55,469 nucleotides of DNA from Pseudoduganella buxea (GTDB lineage Bacteria > Pseudomonadota > Gammaproteobacteria > Burkholderiales > Burkholderiaceae_D). The stretch's first letter is position 1; each line of letters starts with the position of its first letter. The translations under genes were made by a program, and so were the position numbers. The DNA lies in contig NZ_WNKZ01000036.1 in assembly GCF_009720835.1 (NCBI RefSeq), positions 1-55,469 of the forward strand, given 5' to 3'. A model generated the notes under the pieces. The model saw only the letters and a program-made list of their open reading frames with translations. It was not told where the DNA came from and did no database searches. Below are positions 49,226 to 55,469 of this stretch, one piece after another.

Positions 49226-50500
49226 TCAGGCCGGCACGGGCCGCTGCACGAAGATGTGCAGGCGCATGCCGCTCTTGTTCTCGAAATCCTGCACCTGGGC
49301 GATGATGCGTGCGTCCAGCACATGGTCGGCCGCCAGCAGCATCAGGCCTTCGCGGCTGACCAGGTCGCGCGCCAGCACCATGCCCGGCATCAGCTCGCCC
49401 GACAGGATTTCAACGCCGCCATGGCCCTCGCCGGCGTGGCCCGCCATGCCGCCGTCGATCACCTGCCGGAAGGCGGTCACGACGGCCGGGTCGTAGCGGC
49501 TGCCGCTGCCGTCCAGGATCAGCGAGCGCGCTTCCGGCTCGCGCAAATGGCGCTGCACCATGCCGCCCTGCTGCAGGTTGTAGTAGTCGGCCACCAGGGC
49601 CAGGATGCGCGCGCCCAGCGGAATGGCGAAGCCGGCAATACCGTCGGGGAAGCCCTTGCCATCGAAGCGTTCCAGCTGGGCCCGCACGATGGCGGCACTG
49701 CCATGCAGGTCTTCCAGCGGCATCAGGAGCTGCTGCGCGTGGATCGGGTGCTTGCGGTACTGGCCCAGGGACTGGCCGTTCATCTGCGTGAGCGGGGTCG
49801 ACAGCAACTCGTCCGGGAAGCCGATCTTGCCCAGGTCGTGCAGCAGCGCGGCGACGAAGACATCCTGGGTTTCCTTCGGGTCCAGCTGCAACTGCACGGC
49901 GATGCGCCGCGCCAGGTCCGCCATCTGGCGTGCCGAGCCGGCCTGGTTGCTGCCCCGCAGTTCGGCGATGCTGGCCAGGATCTTGATGGTGGTGATGTAG
50001 TTCTGCTTGAGGCGGGCGTTGGCCGCCATGGCCGCTTCATTGGCCGCGTGCTGGCGCAACGCCAGCTGTTCCAGCCGCGTTTTTTCCAGTGCCAGCGCGC
50101 GCGTTTCGAGCGCCTGCCGCACCACCAGCAGGATGTCGTGGTCGTCCCACGGCTTGGTGATGTAGCGGTAGATCTCGCCGCAGTTGATGGCCTCGATGAT
50201 GGAGTGGATATCGGAATAACCGGTCAGCAGCAGGCGCAAGGTGCCTGGCCAGCGGGCCCGCACCTGCTGCAGGAACTGGGCGCCGTCCATTTCCGGCATG
50301 CGCATGTCGGAAATGACAAGATCGACGCTCTCGCCCTCCAGTACCTGCAGGCCGGCCGCGCCGCTGGCGGCCGTCAGCACGCGGTAGCCCTTGCCGCGAA
50401 ACAGGCGGCGCAGCGCGGACAGGATATTTTCCTCGTCGTCCACGCACAGGATGGTGGGCAGCGTGGCGGTGCCGGCGGCAGGGGCGGCGGATTCGGGCAT
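49226..50500 (-). CDS. Response regulator with degenerate HD-GYP domain
   Basis: 424 residues. Receiver domain with D20/D21 and phospho-acceptor D65 (VISDMRMPEMDG), T93-type switch (LLLTGYS) and K116 (ITKPW). After a helical linker comes an HD-GYP-like domain: HDLGKIG (H221-D222) and KHP (H251) are kept, but the first metal-ligand His (GHS-type motif) reads GSA, the HHE motif reads QLE, and GYP reads GFP (GKGFPDG). Classical HD-GYP proteins hydrolyse c-di-GMP; here activity is doubtful and a binding or scaffold role is possible. The tail EILSGELMPGMVLARDLVSREG is typical of the group. Confidence 0.87.
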   Translation of the reverse strand: MPESAAPAAGTATLPTILCVDDEENILSALRRLFRGKGYRVLTAASGAAGLQVLEGESVDLVISDMRMPEMDGAQFLQQVRARWPGTLRLLLTGYSDIHSIIEAINCGEIYRYITKPWDDHDILLVVRQALETRALALEKTRLEQLALRQHAANEAAMAANARLKQNYITTIKILASIAELRGSNQAGSARQMADLARRIAVQLQLDPKETQDVFVAALLHDLGKIGFPDELLSTPLTQMNGQSLGQYRKHPIHAQQLLMPLEDLHGSAAIVRAQLERFDGKGFPDGIAGFAIPLGARILALVADYYNLQQGGMVQRHLREPEARSLILDGSGSRYDPAVVTAFRQVIDGGMAGHAGEGHGGVEILSGELMPGMVLARDLVSREGLMLLAADHVLDARIIAQVQDFENKSGMRLHIFVQRPVPA

Positions 50501-50551
50501 GGCTTCCTCCTGTGACTGAGGTTGAAGGGCCGGAAGGAAGGCGGCAGTTTC

Positions 50552-50597
50552 ATTATACGTCCGGGCAAGTCCGTGCGGATATGTGCGTCAGCGTACG
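50552..50597 (-). promoter_or_regulatory. CRP-type dyad between the HD-GYP and stress-protein genes
   Basis: TGTGCG-TCAG-CGTACG (50582-50597). On the minus strand a perfect TATAAT (50552-50557) gives a start near 50545, about 44.5 bases from the dyad centre. The plus-strand gene at 50654 has no clear -10 at the matching distance, so the HD-GYP gene is the better target. Confidence 0.6.
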
Positions 50598-50653
50598 GAA
50601 ACAGGGGGGCGGGCACGGCAAGCTGGCCTGGTTCAATAACGCGGGAGAAAATA

Positions 50654-51205
50654 ATGACAACGATCATCGCAGGACATTTCCAGTTGCAGGACCAGGTCGA
50701 CAGTGCACGTCAGGCCCTGCTCGATGCGGGCTTTCCCAACGACGGCATCAGCGCCTTCTATGTGAGCCAGCCGGGCCAGCATGCCACCCATGAACTCGGC
50801 GGCGACCGCGACAAGTCGCCCGGTGCCAAGGACACGCCGGAAGGCCTGGCCAAGGGCGCGGCCACGGGTGGCGCCATCGGTGCGGCCATCGGCGCGGCCA
50901 CGGTGCCGCTGACGGGCCCCATCGGACCCGTCGTCGGCGGCCTGGTAGGTGCCCACGTGGGTTCGCTGTACAGCTTCTCCGAAATGAAGGACAAGGGCGA
51001 GCCGGAGCAGGGCGGCGAGAACACCGTCGAGCCACGCTCGCCCGGCATGATGATCGCCGTCGCCCTGCCGGATGGCGACGAAGGGCGCGCCGTGCAGGTG
51101 CTGCGCGACCTGGGAGCGAACCGCATCGAAAAGGCCGAAGGCACCATCACGAACGGCGACTGGAAGGATTTCGATCCGCTGTCGCTGCCGCATCTGGTGA
51201 GCTGA
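50654..51205 (+). CDS. Glycine-zipper general stress protein
   Basis: 183 residues, GGGAGAAAA upstream of the ATG at 50654. The N-terminal small alpha/beta module (TTIIAGHFQLQDQVDSARQALLDAGFPNDGISAFYV) is followed by a glycine zipper (GAATGGAIGAAIGAATVPLTGPIGPVVGGLVGAHVG) and a second alpha/beta module (SPGMMIAVALPDGDEGRAVQVLRDLGANRIEKAEG). The order matches YflT/GsiB-neighbour type stress proteins seen in Burkholderiales. No signal peptide. The function is unknown. Confidence 0.72.
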   Translation: MTTIIAGHFQLQDQVDSARQALLDAGFPNDGISAFYVSQPGQHATHELGGDRDKSPGAKDTPEGLAKGAATGGAIGAAIGAATVPLTGPIGPVVGGLVGAHVGSLYSFSEMKDKGEPEQGGENTVEPRSPGMMIAVALPDGDEGRAVQVLRDLGANRIEKAEGTITNGDWKDFDPLSLPHLVS

Positions 51206-51265
51206 CACGGCAAGTTGAAACGGCGTTGGGCAGGAACAACGGGGAGGTCGCATGAGGGAGGTCAC

Positions 51266-51622
51266 ATGACGCACGCATGGTTGCTGCTCACGGGGCCGGA
51301 CGGCCGCGATGTGGCCGCCCCGACGGAAGCGCAGCTGGCCGCCGCGCTGGCCCAGGTGTATGACGGCGCCATGCTGGGGCCCGACGGCGCGCCCGGCACG
51401 GCCATCCTGAAATTCGGCTATGACGACGGCTTGATGTACCAGCTGGAAGTCGGCAGCGGCGGCGCCATCCGCTACGAGGAATGGTCGGACCGCGACTGCG
51501 AGATCGCGCTGGCCGACCCGCGCCGCATGTCCGCGGGGCAGGATGACGCGCTGCAGTTGTGGAAGTGGCTGGCCCAGCGGCAAGTGGCGAAGATCCGCGA
51601 CCAGGACTGGAGCAAGGCCTAG
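51266..51622 (+). CDS. Hypothetical protein (118 aa)
   Basis: 118 residues from the ATG at 51266, which follows GGGAGGTCAC. A mixed alpha/beta pattern (HAWLLLTGPDGRDVAAPTEAQLAAALAQVY, AILKFGYDDGLMYQLEVGSGGAIRYEEWSD) that resembles the open sheet of immunity-type or SUKH-like small proteins, but I cannot name it. No toxin gene is adjacent. It is on the same strand 60 bp after the stress-protein gene. Confidence 0.6.
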   Translation: MTHAWLLLTGPDGRDVAAPTEAQLAAALAQVYDGAMLGPDGAPGTAILKFGYDDGLMYQLEVGSGGAIRYEEWSDRDCEIALADPRRMSAGQDDALQLWKWLAQRQVAKIRDQDWSKA

Positions 51623-51656
51623 TGTGACGCGTGACGGACGCGCCGTCAGCGTGCTG

Positions 51657-52562
51657 TCAGTGCGCCATCAACACGGGCATTGTCATGCCGTCCAGCACCG
51701 TGCGGGTGATGCCACCCAACAGCGTCTCCCGAAAACGCGAGTGGCCGAAGGCGCCCAGCACCATCAGGTCGCAGCCCCGTTCAGTGGCCAGCTCCAGCAG
51801 CGACTCGCCCACTTGCGACGGCCGCTTCAGCAGGCCCTGGCGCGGGCTCGACGCCAGCACCAGTTCGGCCGTCACGCCGTGGCGGCCCAGCCATGCCAGC
51901 ACGTCCGCGCCGGGCGTTTCACCGTACAACACGGGATGCAGGTCCGCATCCAGGATGGCGATTGTCACCTTGTCGGCCCGCCTCAAGAGGGGCAGGGCTT
52001 CGCGCACGGCACGGGCGCCTTCCTTGCTGGCATTCCAGGCAACGAGGATATCGCGGCCCGGTGCCGGCGCTCCCGCACTGGCCACGCCGGCCGCGCTGAC
52101 GGAAATCGACGCGCGCGGCCTGGCCGAGTGCGGCACCACCAGCACGGGGCAGCCGGACTCCGTCAATACCTCGGCCGGGAAGCTGGCCGCGGTGCCGCGC
52201 TGGTCGGGCAGGGCCTGGCCCACGATGGCCAGGTCGGCATGGCGGCCCAGCAAGGCCAGGCCTGCGCCGGGCTCGTCGTCCAGCACGCGCTCCTCGAAGG
52301 ACTGCACGCCCAGCGCGCGCAACTGGGGCGCGAAGCCGGCCAGGGCCCGCGCCGCACGGTCGCGCAGCACGTCCAGGTGGCGGGCCAGGTTCGGGTCCTC
52401 GTCGTCCACCATTTCGTTCTGGTACAGGAAGCGCGACACCCCCGTCAGCGCCACGCCGATCACGTGCGCGCCGTGCTGCAGCGCCAGTTCGGCCGCCATC
52501 AGCACGCGCGCGGCCACGTGGGGCGCTTCGTCCAGGTGTACCAGGATGGTCTTGTAGGTCAT
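51657..52562 (-). CDS. Tandem-domain universal stress protein
   Basis: 301 residues forming two UspA-like domains. Domain 1: YKTILVHLDEAPHVAARVLMAA ... ADLAIVGQALPDQRGTAA, lacking the full ATP loop. Domain 2: DILVAWNASKEGARAVREAL ... MVLGAFGHSRFRETLLGGITRTVL, with the G-x2-G-x9-G-(S/T) type nucleotide site. UspE/tandem-Usp proteins help survival under stress. A perfect TATAAT on the minus strand ends six bases before the ATG and no ribosome site is seen, so the mRNA may be leaderless. Confidence 0.88.
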   Translation of the reverse strand: MTYKTILVHLDEAPHVAARVLMAAELALQHGAHVIGVALTGVSRFLYQNEMVDDEDPNLARHLDVLRDRAARALAGFAPQLRALGVQSFEERVLDDEPGAGLALLGRHADLAIVGQALPDQRGTAASFPAEVLTESGCPVLVVPHSARPRASISVSAAGVASAGAPAPGRDILVAWNASKEGARAVREALPLLRRADKVTIAILDADLHPVLYGETPGADVLAWLGRHGVTAELVLASSPRQGLLKRPSQVGESLLELATERGCDLMVLGAFGHSRFRETLLGGITRTVLDGMTMPVLMAH

Positions 52563-52574
52563 GGCTCGATTATA
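52562..52574 (-). promoter_or_regulatory. Possible leaderless promoter of the universal stress gene
   Basis: TATAAT (52569-52574 on the minus strand) followed by CGAGCC and the ATG at 52562. The predicted transcription start coincides with the A of the start codon. No Shine-Dalgarno sequence is present. Confidence 0.45.
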
Positions 52575-52607
52575 GGACCCGAATCGCAGCGTGCGCGCAC
52601 GCCAGCT

Positions 52608-52982
52608 TCAGCGCCGCGCGTGCTGCTCGATGCGGGTCTGGCACTTGATGCACAGGCTCGCCTCGGGCCGGGCGTCGAGGCGCGAGAAGCCGATGGCTTC
52701 GCCGCAGCTTTCGCATGCGCCGTAGTCGCCCGTTTCGAACTTGGCCAGCGCATGGCGGATGGCGGCCAGCTGGGACAGGCGGTGCTCCTCCGCTTCCGCC
52801 TCGAGCTGGTTCAAGGTGCGGTTGCTGGCGCTGTCGGCCGGGGAGGTTTCCACTTCCTCCACGGCCGGGGTACGGTTGAACTCGCTGTTCGGCCGGCCCG
52901 CGAGCTGCCCCAGCAGCGCGGCCTTGCGCTGCTCCAGGGCCGCGCGCAGCGCCGCCGACTGTTCCGCAGTGAGCTCCTTCAT
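52608..52982 (-). CDS. TraR/DksA-family zinc-finger protein
   Basis: 124 residues with an N-terminal coiled coil (LTAEQSAALRAALEQRKAALLGQLAG ... EEHRLSQLAAIRHALAKFETG) and a C-terminal DksA zinc finger: GACESCGEAIGFSRLDARPEASLCIKCQ, Cys90, Cys93, Cys111 and Cys114. The acidic DxxDxA tip of true DksA is not visible (the tip region reads TSPADSASN), so it may bind RNA polymerase without the classical stringent action. Its ATG overlaps the stop of the upstream gene by 4 bases, the last of a three-gene coupled operon. Confidence 0.87.
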   Translation of the reverse strand: MKELTAEQSAALRAALEQRKAALLGQLAGRPNSEFNRTPAVEEVETSPADSASNRTLNQLEAEAEEHRLSQLAAIRHALAKFETGDYGACESCGEAIGFSRLDARPEASLCIKCQTRIEQHARR

Positions 52983-53491
52983 GTCTTCATTGTAGTCCCT
53001 GGTTTTTGCAGCGACTCGTCTTTCAGCGCATCGAGGTGCTCGTCCAGCGTTTCCAGTGCCGTCGCCAGGTTCTGCGGATGGGCCGACAGGATGGCGGCAG
53101 CCACGCCGATCAGGCTGCCGGCGATGCCGGCGATCTCCTTGGCCCGGTCGATGCGGCGGATGGTTTCGCGCGCCCGTGCGGCCAGGCTCAGCAGCTGTTG
53201 GCCCGGTATGGCCAGCCCCGCCACGGCCAGCCGCGCCGAGTCCACGTACAGGCTGTTGGCGCTCTGGCGCAGCGCCACTTCCTGGTCGAACAGGGCCTGG
53301 GCGTCGGCCTGCGTGATGCCGCTGGCGGCGCCGCCGCCGGCCTCGTTTCCCTCATCCTCGCCGCCTTCGATCCGGTCCTGGCCATTGCGGCGGATGGCGC
53401 GCATGATGCGCTGGTGCAGTTCGTTGGCGCAGGCGGACAGGCTGTCGGCCAGCGCTTCGATATCGGCGGGCAATGTGGTGGTGGGGCTCAT
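52979..53491 (-). CDS. Hypothetical protein, coupled with DksA-like gene
   Basis: 170 residues, mostly helical, with an acidic/glycine linker (GGEDEGNEAGGGAASG) and one modestly hydrophobic segment (EIAGIAGSLIGVAAAILSA). No signal peptide. The family is unknown to me. The ATG overlaps the stop of the lipoprotein gene by 4 bases and its own stop overlaps the DksA-like ATG by 4 bases, so the three proteins should be made in fixed ratio and probably work together. Confidence 0.75.
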   Translation of the reverse strand: MSPTTTLPADIEALADSLSACANELHQRIMRAIRRNGQDRIEGGEDEGNEAGGGAASGITQADAQALFDQEVALRQSANSLYVDSARLAVAGLAIPGQQLLSLAARARETIRRIDRAKEIAGIAGSLIGVAAAILSAHPQNLATALETLDEHLDALKDESLQKPGTTMKT

Positions 53492-54399
53492 GGCGTGGCT
53501 CCTTGGCTGTTGCTGGGAACGGCCGGCCCGGCGGGCGCGGCGACATGGATGCTGTCAGGGACCACGCCCAGCTCGCGTGTCAGGGCCTGGTATTGTTCGC
53601 GCACCGTGTTGACATGCCGGGCCGCCAGGCTGTGGCGCAGGCCCAGCAGCCGGTACTCCGTCGCCTTGTCCTGGCGGTGGGCCCGCGCCAGCACGCCCAG
53701 CAGGCGGTCCTTGCCTTCGTTGGTGAACGGGATTTCCACATCCAGCATGCCCAGCACGATGGCGCGCTCGTTGTCATGGGTCTTGTCATAGTGGCGCAGC
53801 ACCGTGCTCATCGCGTCCAGCGAGGCCTGCATGGGCTGATAGCCTTCGCGCAGCATCGCCAGCACGGCCTCGTCCTGCCTGGCCGCGCCCGCGTAGCGGG
53901 CCAGCAGGCGCGCCAGGCCGGCGTAGGCGTTGACATGGCTGTCCGTGATGCCGGCATCGGGCCACGTCTTGATATTGGTCGCCACTTCCTTGATCTGGCC
54001 GCCCATGTCGTACTGGCCGTCCCCGGCCAGGGCGCCCAGCGCGCGCATATAGGTCACGACGGCGTGGTGGATGGCGACGAAATCGGGATACGCATCGCGC
54101 CGCTTCGCGTCCAGCTGCTTTTCGCGCTGGTCGGCCACCGCCGTCAGGTAGGGCTGTTCGCGCTGGTAGGTGTCGCGGTAGCGCTGGCTCAGCTCAGCAT
54201 ACGACGACAGGGTGGGCGCGCCGGCGGCGAAACTGCGCACCGATTCGAGGCGCTTCTGGGTGGCGCAGCCGGTCAGCAATACCAGCGCCAGCAGGAACAG
54301 CAGCGACGCCAGGTGCGGGCAGCGCCGCGGCGCGACAGAGGGAACGACAGAAGGAACGACAAAAGGAACGACAAGGGGCAGGACGGACGGCAGAGGCAT
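53488..54399 (-). CDS. Lipoprotein of unknown function with repeat-expanded leader
   Basis: 303 residues from the ATG at 54399, supported by AAAGGA upstream. The lipoprotein signal (LASLLFLLALVLLTGC) starts only after a 28-residue leader MPLPSVLPLVVPFVVPSVVP..., whose VVP(F/S) units are coded by three 12-bp tandem repeats (54341-54376). The mature part is helical (RLESVRSFAAGAPTLSSYAELSQRYRDTYQREQPYL ...) with no recognised domain. It is the first gene of the coupled operon with 52979 and the DksA-like gene. Confidence 0.75.
   Translation of the reverse strand: MPLPSVLPLVVPFVVPSVVPSVAPRRCPHLASLLFLLALVLLTGCATQKRLESVRSFAAGAPTLSSYAELSQRYRDTYQREQPYLTAVADQREKQLDAKRRDAYPDFVAIHHAVVTYMRALGALAGDGQYDMGGQIKEVATNIKTWPDAGITDSHVNAYAGLARLLARYAGAARQDEAVLAMLREGYQPMQASLDAMSTVLRHYDKTHDNERAIVLGMLDVEIPFTNEGKDRLLGVLARAHRQDKATEYRLLGLRHSLAARHVNTVREQYQALTRELGVVPDSIHVAAPAGPAVPSNSQGATP
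54341..54376. repeat. 12-bp tandem repeat (3 copies) in the lipoprotein leader
   Basis: GGAACGACAGAA, GGAACGACAAAA and GGAACGACAAGG in direct tandem. They encode the VVP(F/S) units ahead of the signal peptide. Confidence 0.8.
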
Positions 54400-54492
54400 G
54401 GTAATCCTTTCTTGTGACCGGAATCATCATCTTGCTCCCTGCGAATTCACGCGCATTTGCGCGCGCGCAAAGACAAGCCCAACCGCCCCAGC

Positions 54493-55275
54493 TTATCGCA
54501 ATTGCACAACGTCGCGCCAGCCCAATCCGGCCACCGTGTCGCGCAGCGGCCGGTACTCGCAGCCGATCCAGCCATCGTAGCCCAGCTCGTCGAGCAGGGC
54601 GAACAGGCCTGGATAGTCGATCTCGCCCGTGCCCGGCTCATGGCGCCCGGGCGCGTCGGCCAGCTGCAGGTGGCGGATCGACGACAAGGCGGCGCGCAGG
54701 GTCGCCGCCACGGGCTCGCCCATCCGGTGCATATGGTAGATGTCGTATTGCAGATACAGATTGGGGCGGGCGCCGGCGGCGATCAGTTCCAGCGCCTGGG
54801 CGCTGTGCTGCAGGAAGTAGCCGGGCATGTCGAAGCCGTTGATGGGCTCGACCAGCACGCCGATGCCGTGCGGCGCGAAGCAGTCGGCCGCATATTGCAG
54901 GTTGGCGATGTAGGCCATTCGCGCCATTGCCGGGTCCAGCCCCGGCGGGACGATACCGGCCATGCAGTGCACGTACGGCACTTGCAGCCCGGTCGCGTAG
55001 GGCAGGGCGGCCTGGACGCCGGCGCGGAACTCGCCGATCCGGGCTGGATCGCAGGCCATGCCCCGGTCGCCGCCGTCCCAGTCACCCGGTGGCAGGTTGT
55101 GCAGCACGAGGCGCAAGTCGTTCTCGCGCAGGCGCGCGCCGATGGCATCGACATCGTAGGCATAGGGGAACAGGAACTCGACGGCCTCGAAACCGGCTGC
55201 GCGCGCGGCAGCGAAGCGGTCGAGAAAGGCATGTTCCGTGAACAGCATGGACAGGTTGGCGGCGAAGCGGGGCAT
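54493..55275 (-). CDS. hyi: Hydroxypyruvate isomerase family protein
   Basis: 260 residues of the xylose-isomerase-like TIM barrel superfamily: MPRFAANLSMLFTEHAFLDRFAAARAAGFEAVEFLFPY at the start is typical of Hyi, followed by HNLPPGDWDGGDRGMACDP, VLVEPINGFDMPGYFL (metal ligand Glu) and QLADAPGRHEPGTGEIDYP. Hyi interconverts hydroxypyruvate and tartronate semialdehyde in glyoxylate/glycerate metabolism; the close paralogue OtnI acts on 2-oxo-tetronate. No gcl or glxR gene is within the window. It is preceded on the same strand by the terminator at 55329. Confidence 0.82.
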   Translation of the reverse strand: MPRFAANLSMLFTEHAFLDRFAAARAAGFEAVEFLFPYAYDVDAIGARLRENDLRLVLHNLPPGDWDGGDRGMACDPARIGEFRAGVQAALPYATGLQVPYVHCMAGIVPPGLDPAMARMAYIANLQYAADCFAPHGIGVLVEPINGFDMPGYFLQHSAQALELIAAGARPNLYLQYDIYHMHRMGEPVAATLRAALSSIRHLQLADAPGRHEPGTGEIDYPGLFALLDELGYDGWIGCEYRPLRDTVAGLGWRDVVQLR

Positions 55276-55328
55276 GGCGGCGTGGGGCGTGGTGAAAACG
55301 TCATGCTAGCAGGTCGGATCGCGGGACG

Positions 55329-55354
55329 AAAAAAAACCACCGCAAGCGGTGGTT
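55329..55354 (-). terminator. Rho-independent terminator of the right-edge gene
   Basis: On the minus strand AACCACCGC-TT-GCGGTGGTT followed by a run of T residues, about 22 bases after the stop of the partial gene. Confidence 0.9.
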
Positions 55355-55375
55355 TCTTCACTGGAGCAGAACCGA

Positions 55376-55469
55376 TCAGCGGCCGCGACCGCCGCCGCCA
55401 CCGCCCGTACGGGCAGGTGCCGCAGCGCCGGAGCGCTGGCCGCCGGCGCGTGGGGCGCTGGTGCGGGCC
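55376..55469 (-). CDS. C-terminal RGG/glycine tail, probable DEAD-box RNA helicase
   Basis: Only the last 30 residues are in the window: an Ala/Arg/Pro/Gly run ending TGGGGGRGR before the TGA at 55376-55378. Such tails are typical of RhlE-type DEAD-box helicases in Burkholderiales, where they bind RNA; other RNA-binding proteins cannot be excluded. Confidence 0.55.
   Translation of the reverse strand, partial: ARTSAPRAGGQRSGAAAPARTGGGGGGRGR

Overview
The window is a high-GC stretch of a Gram-negative chromosome. It most resembles Oxalobacteraceae (Massilia / Duganella / Pseudoduganella group, Burkholderiales). The supporting signs are three PEP-CTERM secreted proteins, a Burkholderiales-type trimeric porin, a SpecificRecomb-family membrane protein, many small glycine-zipper and BON envelope proteins, and dispersed GGGGTCAGACCCC / GGTGTCTGACACC elements that I remember from these genera. 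I see no rRNA, tRNA, CRISPR array, IS element, prophage or plasmid function. Both ends of the window cut through genes.

Layout. 1-9200: an acyl-CoA dehydrogenase operon, a very large secreted GH35 beta-galactosidase, a PEP-CTERM protein, an MgtC-type membrane protein, a disordered hydrophilic protein and a CDF metal transporter. 9500-11100: two hypotheticals separated by an 18-bp degenerate tandem repeat. 11286-13759: an operon of PAP2 phosphatase, diacylglycerol-kinase-like enzyme and metallophosphoesterase. 13760-17450: a repeat cassette with a duplicated gene end, then a phospholipase D-like lipoprotein coupled to the SpecificRecomb protein. 17541-21116: CoA-transferase, porin and class IV aminotransferase. 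21250-37915: a dense run of envelope genes, comprising two of the three OmpA-domain proteins, glycine-zipper lipoproteins, BON proteins, AsmA, a ricin-type lectin, a YqjD/YqjE-like operon, a patatin, Cx10C proteins and an AI-2E-type permease; a Crp/Fnr-family regulator and the flocculation protein PepA sit inside it. 37924-43753: a hypothetical, a PEP-CTERM protein, a secreted cyanophycinase-like peptidase and a TonB-dependent receptor. 43800-55469: YihY/BrkB protein, OmpA, a winged-helix regulator, MtfA, a histidine kinase with a facing HD-GYP response regulator, stress proteins, a coupled lipoprotein/unknown/DksA-like operon, a hydroxypyruvate isomerase and the RGG tail of a probable RNA helicase.

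Main result. A 16-bp dyad of the form TGTRCG-N4-CGYACA recurs in intergenic regions. In ten cases (nine clear, one weaker) the dyad centre lies about 41.5 bp (range about 41-45) upstream of the start site predicted from a -10-like hexamer on the correct strand; an eleventh case (35667) has a good dyad but a poor -10. This is the class II activator position of CRP/FNR-family proteins, and 16 bp is the span of their sites. The apparent targets are nearly all envelope genes: a porin, ompA, AsmA, DUF4398/OmpA, glycine-zipper proteins, BON, the PLD/SpecificRecomb operon and a c-di-GMP-type response regulator. One dyad sits between a glycine-zipper gene and the window's only Crp/Fnr gene (24246-24962), so that protein is the obvious candidate regulator and may regulate itself. 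I infer an envelope-stress regulon. The dyads and spacings were read directly from the sequence, while the regulator assignment is inference.
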